This document shows positions 18,357-26,777 of a stretch of 64,000 bases of DNA, piece after piece. The notes under the pieces are model-generated. The model was not told where the DNA came from. It searched no databases and saw nothing but the letters and a program-made list of their open reading frames with translations. The DNA is taken from positions 496,001-560,000 of the forward strand of contig NZ_JANQDU010000003.1 in assembly GCF_024723735.1 (NCBI RefSeq). The letters are read 5' to 3'. Made by a program: the position numbers and the translations under genes. Origin of the DNA: Frigidibacter sp. ROC022. Its GTDB lineage: Bacteria; Pseudomonadota; Alphaproteobacteria; Rhodobacterales; Rhodobacteraceae. Numbering within the stretch: the stretch's first letter is position 1; the number at the start of each line of letters is the position of its first letter.

Positions 18357-19385
18357 TCACAATTCCAGTTCCTGTTTCCCCAGGGGCGCCAGCATCGCCG
18401 CCACCTCGGCCTCGGTCACGCCGCCCGGCGCGTGCTGCCAGCGTGGATTGCGGTCGCGGTCGATGATCTGGGCGCGGATGCCTTCGGGGAAGTCCGGCCC
18501 CTCGGCGGCGCGATAGGTAAAGCGATACTCCTGCTTCAGCGCAAAGCCGATGTCGTCCGCATCCCTTGCGTTGCGGATCATCTGCAAGGCCGAGGCCAGC
18601 GACAGCGGCGCGGCGCGGGCGATGGCCTTGAGCGCCGAAGCCGGCAGCTCGCCATCCCATTTGCCCAGCCCTTCGACGATCTCGGGGACCGTCGCGGCAG
18701 AGAAGACCAGGTCGATCAGGTCCTGGCTCAGCGCCATGGAGGACAGCGGCGGAGGCACCGCGGCGCGGTCGATCTCGCCCGGGTCGCCGGTCTCTTCCAG
18801 CCGGGCAATCAGCGCCGGCCAGGCGCTTTCGTCCAGCAGGTAATCGGCGAAGCCGGCGTGGATCGCGTCGCCGGCGCCCATCCGCGCCCCGGTCAGGCCC
18901 AGGTATTCGCCGAGCCGCCCCGGCGCCCGGGCCAGCAGCAGGCTGCCGCCGACATCGGGGACCAGCCCGATGCCGCATTCCGGCATCGCGATCCGGCTGC
19001 TTTCGCCCACGATCCGGTGCGAGCCGTGGCAGCCGATCCCGACCCCGCCGCCCATGGTGAAGCCCTGCAGGAAGGCGGCGACGGGTTTCGGATAGTGAAA
19101 GAGGTAGTGGTTCAGCCGGTATTCGTCGGCCCAGAACCGGCGCGGCTCTTCCGGGCGCCCGTCGCGCATCGCGTGGTAGATGCCCTCGATATCGCCGCCG
19201 GAACAGAAGGCCCGCTCGCCCTCGGCGTCGAACACCAGCATCGCGACCGAGTCATCCCCGGCCCAGTCGCGCACCGCCGCGTCGATCTGCCGCGTCATCT
19301 CGTGGGTCAGCGCGTTCAGCGCCTCGGGCCGGGTCAGGGTGATCCGGCCGACCGCGCCGCGCCGTGCAATCCGGACTCCGCTCAT
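18357..19385 (-). CDS. 3-hydroxyisobutyryl-CoA hydrolase (crotonase superfamily)
   Basis: Releases free 3-hydroxyisobutyrate from its CoA ester in valine catabolism. It has 342 residues, longer than hydratases and typical of the hydrolase subgroup. The oxyanion-hole parts AFCSGGDI and TMGGGVGIGCHGSHRIV and the acid segment MPECGIGLVPDVGG match that subgroup. The ATG at 19385 overlaps the stop of the acyl-CoA dehydrogenase by 4 bp, and mmsB follows 22 bp later, so three consecutive valine-degradation steps are joined. It could be called a plain enoyl-CoA hydratase by a less specific search. Confidence 0.88.
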   Translation of the reverse strand: MSGVRIARRGAVGRITLTRPEALNALTHEMTRQIDAAVRDWAGDDSVAMLVFDAEGERAFCSGGDIEGIYHAMRDGRPEEPRRFWADEYRLNHYLFHYPKPVAAFLQGFTMGGGVGIGCHGSHRIVGESSRIAMPECGIGLVPDVGGSLLLARAPGRLGEYLGLTGARMGAGDAIHAGFADYLLDESAWPALIARLEETGDPGEIDRAAVPPPLSSMALSQDLIDLVFSAATVPEIVEGLGKWDGELPASALKAIARAAPLSLASALQMIRNARDADDIGFALKQEYRFTYRAAEGPDFPEGIRAQIIDRDRNPRWQHAPGGVTEAEVAAMLAPLGKQELEL

Positions 19386-20524
19386 GTGTCCGCCAACAGA
19401 TGCCGGGCGACGATCACCCGCATGATCTCGTTCGTCCCTTCCAGTATCTGATGCACCCGCAGGTCGCGCACCAGCTTCTCGATCCCGTAATCGGCCAGAT
19501 AGCCATAGCCGCCGTGCAGCTGCAGGCATTGATCGACCACCCGGCTGCCGGCCTCGGTGACGAATTTCTTCGCCATCGCGCAATGCTTGGAGGCATCGGG
19601 CGCCTGCTGGTCCAGCTTCCACGCCGCCTGGTAGAGAAACACCCGCGCCGCCTGCAGCTCGATCTCCATGTCGGCCAGCCGGAATTGCAGCGCCTGGAAT
19701 TCGTCGAGCCGCTGCCCGAAGGCCTTGCGTTCGGCCATATAGGCCAGCGTCGCCTCCAGCGCCCCCTGCGCCGCGCCCAGCGAACAGGCGGCGATGTTCA
19801 GCCGCCCGCCGTCGAGCCCGGCCATGGCATAGCTGAAGCCGCGCCCTTCCTCGCCCAGAAGATCGCCCGCCGGAACAATGCAGCCGTCCATCTGCACCGC
19901 CCGGGTCGGCTGTGCCCGCCAGCCCATCTTGTCTTCCAGCCCGCCGAAACTCAGCCCTTCGGTGCCATCGGCCAGCAGGAAGGCCGAGATGCCCCTGGGG
20001 CCGGCGCCGCCCGAGCGGGCCATCACCAGATAGGCGTCGGAATAGCCGCCGCCGGATATGAACGCCTTGCTGCCGCTCAGCGCCCAGCCGTCACCGGTCC
20101 GCTCGGCCCGCGTGGTCAGCGCCGCCGCGTCCGACCCCGATCCCGGCTCGGTCAGGCAGTAGGACAGCACCTTGGCCATCGGGACTGCCTCGGGCAGCCA
20201 GCGGGCCTTCAACTCGTCGCTGCCATAGCGGTCGATCATCGCCGCGCACATGTTGTGGATCGAGAGGAAGGCCGCCACCGCCGGGCAGGCATGCGAGAGC
20301 GACTCGAAGACCAGCACCGCATCCATGCGCGACAGGCCCGCACCGCCCGAATCTTCCGAGACGTAGAGCCCGCCAAAGCCGAGGGCGCCGACCTCGGGCC
20401 AGAAGTCCTTGGGTATCTCGCCCTTCTGTTCCCAGTCGCGGGCATGCGGCGCGATCCGTTCGGCGCCGAAATCCCGCGCCATGTCGCGGATCGCCTCCTG
20501 CTCTGCCGATAGCGCGAAATCCAT
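19382..20524 (-). CDS. Acyl-CoA dehydrogenase, probable isobutyryl-CoA dehydrogenase
   Basis: A 380-residue flavoenzyme of the acyl-CoA dehydrogenase family. Landmarks are CLTEPGSGSDAAAL (FAD/substrate loop), RKAFGQ near residue 270, LHGGYGYLADYGIEKLVRDLR, and the catalytic base Glu in the C-terminal segment QILEGTNEIMR. Its position directly before the 3-hydroxyisobutyryl-CoA hydrolase and mmsB points to isobutyryl-CoA oxidation to methacrylyl-CoA. The hydratase between these steps is not obviously in this cluster. Start at the ATG 20524 with GGAGG upstream; longer reading rejected. Confidence 0.9.
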   Translation of the reverse strand: MDFALSAEQEAIRDMARDFGAERIAPHARDWEQKGEIPKDFWPEVGALGFGGLYVSEDSGGAGLSRMDAVLVFESLSHACPAVAAFLSIHNMCAAMIDRYGSDELKARWLPEAVPMAKVLSYCLTEPGSGSDAAALTTRAERTGDGWALSGSKAFISGGGYSDAYLVMARSGGAGPRGISAFLLADGTEGLSFGGLEDKMGWRAQPTRAVQMDGCIVPAGDLLGEEGRGFSYAMAGLDGGRLNIAACSLGAAQGALEATLAYMAERKAFGQRLDEFQALQFRLADMEIELQAARVFLYQAAWKLDQQAPDASKHCAMAKKFVTEAGSRVVDQCLQLHGGYGYLADYGIEKLVRDLRVHQILEGTNEIMRVIVARHLLADT

Positions 20525-20633
20525 CCTGGCCTCCCCGTGCCGGCCTACATCCGAAGCCGAGTGTAGAGCTTCACCGGCTGGCGGCAAGCGTCCAGCGGGT
20601 CGCAGGGCCGGGCGAAGCGCCGAGCGGGGCGCA

Positions 20634-21332
20634 CTATTTCAGATGTTTCCCGGCTTCCTTGCGGGCAAAGCCCTTCATGCCGGCACCGTGGCGGTCGAGA
20701 AAGGCCCGGACCCGGTCGGGCGCATGTTTGGACAGGTCGCGCAGCCACCAGGCCACGGCCTTCTGGATGAACCAGTTGCGGTCCGCGACCAGCCCGGCGG
20801 CCCAGCCGAGAATACGCTCGCGGGCGTCCAGTTCGGCGGGCTTGGGATTGGGCAGCTTGGCCCAGGGCAGGGTCATCACCAATGCCGCCCGCCGCGACCA
20901 GAGGTGATCGCGGGCCAGCCAGGTCTCGACCTCGTCAAGCCGCGTCGGATCGGCCAGCAGCCGCCGCCCGCCGGCGCTTGCGGTGTGGTCGGCGATCGCC
21001 CAGCTGTCGAACTCGGCCACCCAATCGGCAATCTGCCGCCAGACCTCGATATCCGGCGTCATCCTGGCCTGGGTCAGCAGCTTCGCCGCTCCGACCCGGG
21101 CCTCGAACACATTGGTGCTCCAGAGCCCCCGGGCCAGGGCCACCCGGTCCGGCACCGTCATCTCGCGCCGCCAGCCCTGGGTCAGCGCGTTGAGATCGGG
21201 CATCGCGATCCCCAGATAGGGGCGGGCAACCTTGTGATAGGCCTCCATTCCGCGGGCCCGTTCGGTGTCGCCCAGGGCGGCCATCTGGTCGAGCGCCTCT
21301 TCCGGGGTCAGGACCAGTCCGGCCACGGTCAT
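20634..21332 (-). CDS. DNA alkylation repair protein, AlkD-like
   Basis: A 232-residue all-helical protein built of HEAT-like repeats that in characterised members (Bacillus AlkD) excises 3- and 7-alkylated purines. The region WVAEFDSWAIADHTA holds the Trp and Asp that line the lesion pocket, and the C-terminal WFIQKAVAWWLRDLSKH is also typical. Its start overlaps the glmS stop by 4 bp, so expression is coupled to amino-sugar synthesis, a link with no obvious functional reason. Confidence 0.85.
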   Translation of the reverse strand: MTVAGLVLTPEEALDQMAALGDTERARGMEAYHKVARPYLGIAMPDLNALTQGWRREMTVPDRVALARGLWSTNVFEARVGAAKLLTQARMTPDIEVWRQIADWVAEFDSWAIADHTASAGGRRLLADPTRLDEVETWLARDHLWSRRAALVMTLPWAKLPNPKPAELDARERILGWAAGLVADRNWFIQKAVAWWLRDLSKHAPDRVRAFLDRHGAGMKGFARKEAGKHLK

Positions 21333-23155
21333 TCCACCGTGACCGATTTGGCTAGGTTGCGCGGCTGATCGACATCCGTGCCCTTGGCGACGGCGGCGTG
21401 ATAGGCCAGCAACTGCGCCGGGATCGCATAGAGGATCGGCGCCAGGAAGGCGGGGACATCGGGCATGACGATGGTCTGCCAGACGCCCTCGCCGGCGATC
21501 TCCGCGCCTTCGGCATCGGTGATCAGCAGCAGCTTGCCGCCGCGGGCCATCACCTCCTGCATGTTCGAGACGGTCTTTTCGAACAAGGCGTCGCGCGGTG
21601 CCAGAACCACCACCGGCGTCACCTTGTCGACCAGGGCAATGGGACCGTGCTTCAGCTCTCCGGATGCATAACCTTCGGCGTGGATGTAGCTGATTTCCTT
21701 GAGTTTCAACGCGCCTTCCAGGGCCAGAGGATAGATCGCGCCACGGCCCAGGAACAGCACGTCGCGGGCCTCGGACAATTGCCGCGCCACGGCCCGGATC
21801 GTCGGCTGCGCGTCCAGCGCCAGGTTGATCAGCCCGGGCAGCGCCCGCAGGTCGGACAGCCGGTCGGCCAGGGTCGGGGCGTCGAGCCGGCCGAGGTCAC
21901 GGCCCGCCTTGAGCGCCAGCAGCACCAATACGGTCAGCTGACAGGTGAAGGCCTTGGTCGAGGCGACCCCGATCTCGGCCCCGGCATGGATCGGCAGCAC
22001 CAGGTCGCTTTCGCGCCCGATCGAGCTTTCCGGGACATTCACCACGGCGGCGATCTTCGCGGCCTTTCCGGTCATGTAGCGCAGGGCGGCCAGGGTGTCG
22101 GCGGTTTCACCCGACTGGCTGACGAAAATCGCCAGGGTGCGCGGGGTGACAGGTGGCTCGCGATAGCGGAACTCGCTGGCCACATCGACCTCGACCGGCA
22201 GGCCGGCGATCTGTTCGAACCAGTATTTCGCCGTCAGGCAGGCGTAGTAGGCGGTTCCGCAGGCGACCATGGTGATCCGGTCAAAGTCCTGAAAGTTCAA
22301 TCCGGTATCAGGCAAAGTTACAGCAGTCCCGGCAGCATCCAGATAGGCCGTCATCGCCTGGCCGATGACCACCGGCTGCTCCATGATCTCCTTGGCCATG
22401 AAATGCTTGTGCCCGGCCTTCTCGACCCGGGCAGTGTCGATCTGGATGGTCCGCACGGCCCGATTGGCCAGTTGCCCCTGAGCGTCGTGAATCTCGACCG
22501 AGTTGCGGGTCAGCACCGCCCGGTCGCCGTCTTCCAGATAGGTGATCTTGTCGGTCATCGGCGCCAGCGCGATGGCGTCGGAGCCCACGAAGACCTCGCC
22601 CTCGCCATGGCCGATGGCCAGCGGCGCCCCCTTGCGGGCGGCGATCAGAAGGTCGTCCTCGCCCGCGAAGAGGAAGCAGAGCGCAAAGGCGCCGGTCAGT
22701 CGGGCGATGGTCTGTTCGGCGGCATCGCGCGGGGCAAGACCTTGATCCATAAAGCTTTGGCAGAGCAGGGCGACGGTCTCGGTGTCGGTCTCGGTCTGCG
22801 TCGCATAGCCCCTGGACGCCAGATCGGCGCGCAGTTCGCGGAAGTTCTCGACGATCCCGTTATGCACCAGAGCGACCGGCCCGGCGCGATGCGGATGGGC
22901 ATTGGATTCGGTCGGGGCGCCGTGGGTGGCCCAGCGGGTGTGGCCGATCCCGGCCCGGCCCTGCAACGGCTCGTGCACCAGAAGGTCCGAGAGGTTGACC
23001 AGCTTGCCCACCGCCCGACGCCGGTCCAGCGCGCCGGCATCGTCCAGCGTCGCGATCCCGGCGCTGTCATAGCCGCGATATTCCAGCCGCTTCAGCGCCT
23101 CGACCAGCAGCGGCGCAGCCTCGTGATTTCCGAGAACCCCAACAATTCCGCACAT
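21329..23155 (-). CDS. glmS: Glutamine-fructose-6-phosphate aminotransferase (isomerizing)
   Basis: Makes glucosamine-6-phosphate from fructose-6-phosphate and glutamine, the entry to peptidoglycan and LPS amino sugars. It has 608 residues. Cys2 (MCGIVGVLG) is the N-terminal nucleophile; the glutaminase domain has GHTRWATHG and HNGIVENF. Two SIS domains follow (ACGTAYYA, SQSGETADT, ASTKAF), and the C-terminus reads LAKSVTVE as in the family. It lies 4 bp after glmU, forming a two-step amino-sugar operon with the AlkD-like gene. Confidence 0.98.
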   Translation of the reverse strand: MCGIVGVLGNHEAAPLLVEALKRLEYRGYDSAGIATLDDAGALDRRRAVGKLVNLSDLLVHEPLQGRAGIGHTRWATHGAPTESNAHPHRAGPVALVHNGIVENFRELRADLASRGYATQTETDTETVALLCQSFMDQGLAPRDAAEQTIARLTGAFALCFLFAGEDDLLIAARKGAPLAIGHGEGEVFVGSDAIALAPMTDKITYLEDGDRAVLTRNSVEIHDAQGQLANRAVRTIQIDTARVEKAGHKHFMAKEIMEQPVVIGQAMTAYLDAAGTAVTLPDTGLNFQDFDRITMVACGTAYYACLTAKYWFEQIAGLPVEVDVASEFRYREPPVTPRTLAIFVSQSGETADTLAALRYMTGKAAKIAAVVNVPESSIGRESDLVLPIHAGAEIGVASTKAFTCQLTVLVLLALKAGRDLGRLDAPTLADRLSDLRALPGLINLALDAQPTIRAVARQLSEARDVLFLGRGAIYPLALEGALKLKEISYIHAEGYASGELKHGPIALVDKVTPVVVLAPRDALFEKTVSNMQEVMARGGKLLLITDAEGAEIAGEGVWQTIVMPDVPAFLAPILYAIPAQLLAYHAAVAKGTDVDQPRNLAKSVTVE

Positions 23156-23159
23156 TTAC

Positions 23160-24509
23160 CTAACCCTCTTCACGTGCCTTTCGGGCCGCCTTCAGACGAT
23201 CCATCAGCCTGCGCGCCAGCCCAGGCTTGGCCTCCTGGCGGGCCCGGCCGATCGCCATGTCGCCCGGCGCGATGTCCTGCGTCACCACGGTGCCGGTGGC
23301 GGTCATCGCCTCGTCGCCCATGGTCACCGGCGCCACGAACATGGTGTTCGAGCCGACAAAGGCCCGGGCGCCGATCGTGGTGCGATGCTTGAAGACCCCG
23401 TCGTAGTTGCAGGTGATCGTCCCGGCGCCGATGTTCGTCGCCTCGCCGACGGCCGCGTCGCCGATGTAGCTGAGATGATTGACCTTGGCGCCGGTGCCGA
23501 GCGTGGCGTTCTTGATCTCGACGAAATTGCCGACATGGGCCTTGTCCCCGACCTCGGCCCCCGGCCGCAGGCGGGCATAGGGGCCGATCACCGCCCCGGC
23601 GCCGACATGGGCGTTTTCCAGATGCGAAAAACTGCGGATATGGGCGCCGGATTCGACCGTAACCGCGGGACCGAAGACCACGAAGGGGTCGATCACCGCG
23701 TCGCGGCCGATCACCGTATCCCGGGCGAAATGCACTGTCTCGGGGGAAATCAGCGTCACCCCGTTCTCGATCGCCGCGGCCCTGGCACGGGCCTGGAACA
23801 GCCCTTCGGCGCGGGCCAGTTCGGCGCGGGTGTTGATCCCCAGAACCTCGGCCTCGTCGCAGGCGACGGCGGTGCAGGCCAGACCCCGGGCATTGGCGAT
23901 CCCGACGATGTCGGTGAGATAGTATTCCCCGGCCGCGTTCTGGTTGCCGACCTCGGAGAGCAGGTCGAACATGACCGATGCCTTGGCCATCTTCATGCCG
24001 GAATTACAGAAGGTTACAAGGCGTTCTTCATCCGTTGCATCCTTCCATTCGACGATCCGTTCCAGCCGCTCTCCATCCATCATCAACCGCCCGTAACGGG
24101 CCGAGTCCGGCGCCTCGAAGCCCAGCACCACCACATCGCTCTGGGTCCGGGCCGCGACCATCCGGTCGAGCGTTTCGGGCGTCACGAAGGGGGTGTCGGC
24201 ATAGAGCACCACGACATCGCCCTCGAACCCGGCCAGCGCGGCGCGGGCCTGCAGGACGGCATGGCCGGTGCCCAGCTGCTCGTCCTGGCGGACCAGCACG
24301 ATGTCGGGGTCGATCCGGAGCGCGGCATCCTCGACCGCTTCGGCGCCATGGCCGGTGACGAGCACGGTGTGTTCGGGCTGCAGCGCCTGGCCGGCGGCCA
24401 GCGCATGGACGAACAGCGGCACGCCGCCGAGCGGGTGCAGGACCTTGGGCAGATCCGAATTCATCCGGCTGCCTTGGCCTGCGGCAAGAACGATGAGGGC
24501 GAGGGACAT
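23160..24509 (-). CDS. glmU: Bifunctional UDP-N-acetylglucosamine pyrophosphorylase / glucosamine-1-phosphate N-acetyltransferase
   Basis: Makes UDP-GlcNAc in two steps. The N-terminal uridylyltransferase domain (about 1-230) begins with LAAGQGSRMNSDLPKVLHPLGG, with the catalytic region YADTPFVTPE around residue 103. The C-terminal left-handed beta-helix (about 250-435) includes GPYARLRPGAEVGDKAHVGNFVE and GAGTITCNYDG, the acetyl-CoA site. It has 449 residues, slightly shorter than E. coli GlmU. It is first in the glmU-glmS-AlkD-like operon and divergent from gph; the 136-bp gap (24510-24645) must hold both promoters, none clear by eye. Confidence 0.97.
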   Translation of the reverse strand: MSLALIVLAAGQGSRMNSDLPKVLHPLGGVPLFVHALAAGQALQPEHTVLVTGHGAEAVEDAALRIDPDIVLVRQDEQLGTGHAVLQARAALAGFEGDVVVLYADTPFVTPETLDRMVAARTQSDVVVLGFEAPDSARYGRLMMDGERLERIVEWKDATDEERLVTFCNSGMKMAKASVMFDLLSEVGNQNAAGEYYLTDIVGIANARGLACTAVACDEAEVLGINTRAELARAEGLFQARARAAAIENGVTLISPETVHFARDTVIGRDAVIDPFVVFGPAVTVESGAHIRSFSHLENAHVGAGAVIGPYARLRPGAEVGDKAHVGNFVEIKNATLGTGAKVNHLSYIGDAAVGEATNIGAGTITCNYDGVFKHRTTIGARAFVGSNTMFVAPVTMGDEAMTATGTVVTQDIAPGDMAIGRARQEAKPGLARRLMDRLKAARKAREEG

Positions 24510-24645
24510 GGCTGCTCTTTTGCTTTTCTTCTGGTTTCGTGCGTTCTATCGGCTTCGGACGGGGCCGCCTAGCCGGGGCGGGATCAAGAAAGCTTACGTC
24601 AGATTACAGGCCGGCAACCTACAGGGGCAGGATGGGTTACACCAT

Positions 24646-25320
24646 ATGACGCTACGAAAGACGGTGATATTCGATCTCGACGGCACGCTGGTCGATACGT
24701 CGCGCGACCTGATCGCCGGGGCCAATGCCTGTTTCGAGGCCCTCGGTCTGGGGGCGGTCCTGGATGCCGAGGCCGATGCGGCCACGGCGCTGCGCGGCGG
24801 CCGGGCGATGCTGCGCGAAGGGCTGGGCCGGGCCGATCTGGACTGGGACGAGTCGACGGTGGACCGGGAGTTCCCGAACTTCATTCGCCACTACGAAGCG
24901 GTGATCGACGCCACCTCGCGGCCTTTCGACGGGGCGGAAGCGGCGGTTCGGAGGCTGCGCCACGCGGGCTATGCGACCGGCATCTGCACCAACAAGCCCG
25001 AGCGGCTGTCGGAGCTGCTGCTGACCCGGCTGGGCCTGCGGGATCTGTTCGACAGCCATATCGGCGCCGATACGCTGCCGGTCAGAAAGCCCGATCCCGA
25101 ACCCCTGCGGCAGGCGGTGCTGCGGGCCGGGGGCGATCCGGGGCGGGCGGTGATCATCGGCGACACCGATACCGACCGCAACACGGCGGCGGCGGCGGGG
25201 ATTGCGGCGGTGCTGGTGACCTTCGGGCCGCTGGGCGAGTCGGTGGCCGAGCTGCGGCCCGAGGCGCTGCTGCACCGTTTCGAGGATCTGGGGGCTGTCG
25301 TGGCCGGGCTGATCGGGTGA
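24646..25320 (+). CDS. gph: Phosphoglycolate phosphatase, HAD superfamily
   Basis: A 224-residue HAD phosphatase that removes phosphate from 2-phosphoglycolate, a by-product of Rubisco oxygenation or of DNA repair. Motif I is FDLDGTLVDT (nucleophile Asp), motif II/III are seen as ICTNKPE and VRKPDPEP, and motif IV is IIGDTDTDRNTA. The ATG at 24646 gives the family N-terminus; upstream reading has no protein character. It is transcribed away from glmU and 47 bp ahead of the DegT-type aminotransferase, possibly in one transcript. Confidence 0.87.
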   Translation: MTLRKTVIFDLDGTLVDTSRDLIAGANACFEALGLGAVLDAEADAATALRGGRAMLREGLGRADLDWDESTVDREFPNFIRHYEAVIDATSRPFDGAEAAVRRLRHAGYATGICTNKPERLSELLLTRLGLRDLFDSHIGADTLPVRKPDPEPLRQAVLRAGGDPGRAVIIGDTDTDRNTAAAAGIAAVLVTFGPLGESVAELRPEALLHRFEDLGAVVAGLIG

Positions 25321-25367
25321 GTTGACGGCGCCGACACGCCGCCGCAGCATAGGGCAGGAGAACCGCG

Positions 25368-26576
25368 ATGCAGGACCGTTTCACCGGCAATTTCACCCAG
25401 CAGGAACCGATCCCCGAGGCGGCGATCGAGGCCGCGGTGGCGGTGCTGCGCTCGGGCCGGCTGCATCGCTACAACCTGGTGCCGGGCGAGGCCGGCGAGG
25501 TCGCGCTTCTGGAGCAGGAGTTCGCCGCGAAGCTGGGTGCGAAATACTGCCTGGCGGTGGCCTCGGGCGGCTATGCCCTGGGCGCGGCGCTGCGGGCCTG
25601 CGGGGTCGGGCCGGGCGACCGGGTGCTGACCAATGCCTTCACCCTGGCGCCGGTGCCGGGCGCCATCGCGGCGCTCGGGGCCGAGCCGGTGCTGGTCGGG
25701 GTGACGCCGGGGCTGGTGATCGACCTGGATGACCTGGCGCGGAAGATCGACGCCTCGGGCGCGCGTTGCCTGCTGCTGAGCCACATGCGCGGGCATCTGG
25801 CCGACATGCGGGCGCTGATGGCGCTCTGCGATGCCGCGGGGGTGACGGTGATCGAGGATTGCGCCCACACGATGGGGGCCAGCTGGGACGGGGTTCCCTC
25901 GGGCCGGTTCGGACGCTTCGGCTGTTTCTCGACCCAGACCTACAAGCATCTGAACTCGGGCGAGGGCGGGTTGCTGATCTCGGACGATGCCGAGGCCTTC
26001 GCCCGGGCGGTGATCCTGTCGGGAAGCTACATGCTCTATGGCAGCCATCTGGCGGCACCGGGGCCCGAGGTCTTCGAGCGGGTGAAATACACCACACCGA
26101 ATGTCTCGGGCCGGATGGACCATCTGCGGGCCGCGATCCTGCGCCCTCAGCTGGCCGACCTGCAGCGCCAGTGCGACCGCTGGAACGAGCGTTACAGGGT
26201 TGTCGAGGAGGTCCTGCGCGGCACGCCGGGGCTGACCGTGATCGAGCGGCCGCCGGCCGAGGCCTTTGTCGGCTCGTCGATCCAGGCCCTGCTGCCGGGA
26301 TGGCGTGCCGAGGATGTGCAGGCGGTGCTGGCGCGCTGCGCGGCGCGGGGGGTCGAGCTGAAATGGTTCGGCGCCCCGGAACCGGCGGGCTTCACCTCGA
26401 CCTATGCCAGCTGGCGCTATGCCGAGTTTCCGCCGATGCCCGAAAGCGATGCGGTGCTGGCCGGGCTGATCGACATGCGGCTGCCGTTGACCTTCAGCCT
26501 GGAGGACTGCGCCCAGATCGGGGCCATCATCCGCGCCGAGGTCTCGGCGGTGTACCAGAGGCAGGCGGCCGAGTGA
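25368..26576 (+). CDS. DegT/DnrJ/EryC1 family PLP aminotransferase
   Basis: A 402-residue sugar-aminotransferase-type PLP enzyme. The PLP-binding Lys is in TQTYKHLNSGEGGLL (near residue 205), and the cofactor loop VIEDCAHTMGASWDG precedes it. Such enzymes usually transaminate nucleotide-linked keto-sugars, but no polysaccharide or nucleotide-sugar gene is nearby, so the substrate is open. A clean AGGAGA ribosome site precedes the ATG. It may be cotranscribed with gph. The family call is secure; the role is unknown. Confidence 0.85.
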   Translation: MQDRFTGNFTQQEPIPEAAIEAAVAVLRSGRLHRYNLVPGEAGEVALLEQEFAAKLGAKYCLAVASGGYALGAALRACGVGPGDRVLTNAFTLAPVPGAIAALGAEPVLVGVTPGLVIDLDDLARKIDASGARCLLLSHMRGHLADMRALMALCDAAGVTVIEDCAHTMGASWDGVPSGRFGRFGCFSTQTYKHLNSGEGGLLISDDAEAFARAVILSGSYMLYGSHLAAPGPEVFERVKYTTPNVSGRMDHLRAAILRPQLADLQRQCDRWNERYRVVEEVLRGTPGLTVIERPPAEAFVGSSIQALLPGWRAEDVQAVLARCAARGVELKWFGAPEPAGFTSTYASWRYAEFPPMPESDAVLAGLIDMRLPLTFSLEDCAQIGAIIRAEVSAVYQRQAAE

Positions 26577-26777
26577 GGCCGCGCCGACCGTCCGGCCCGG
26601 CCCTGACCGATGCGAAATCCCGCGCGGAGGGGCTGGTCTTTTTCCGCCGTTTCGGGTCCTCTTGACGGCCATATGCGCGCCGGTTGAAAAGGGGGCACAA
26701 AGCCCCCGGATCCGTCGCGCGAACGTCCGGGGCAGGTGGCGGAAGCCATCGCTTATCAACACGACAGGGAGCACGAA

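Noticed and set aside
21398-23392. Plus-strand open frame of about 660 codons opposite glmS
   Set aside because: Antisense to a complete glmS; composition is typical of reverse-frame artefact.
26662-26690. TTGACG followed by TGAAAA as a dppA promoter
   Set aside because: The -35 is good but the -10 matches only three of six positions; noted in the dppA entry but not called.
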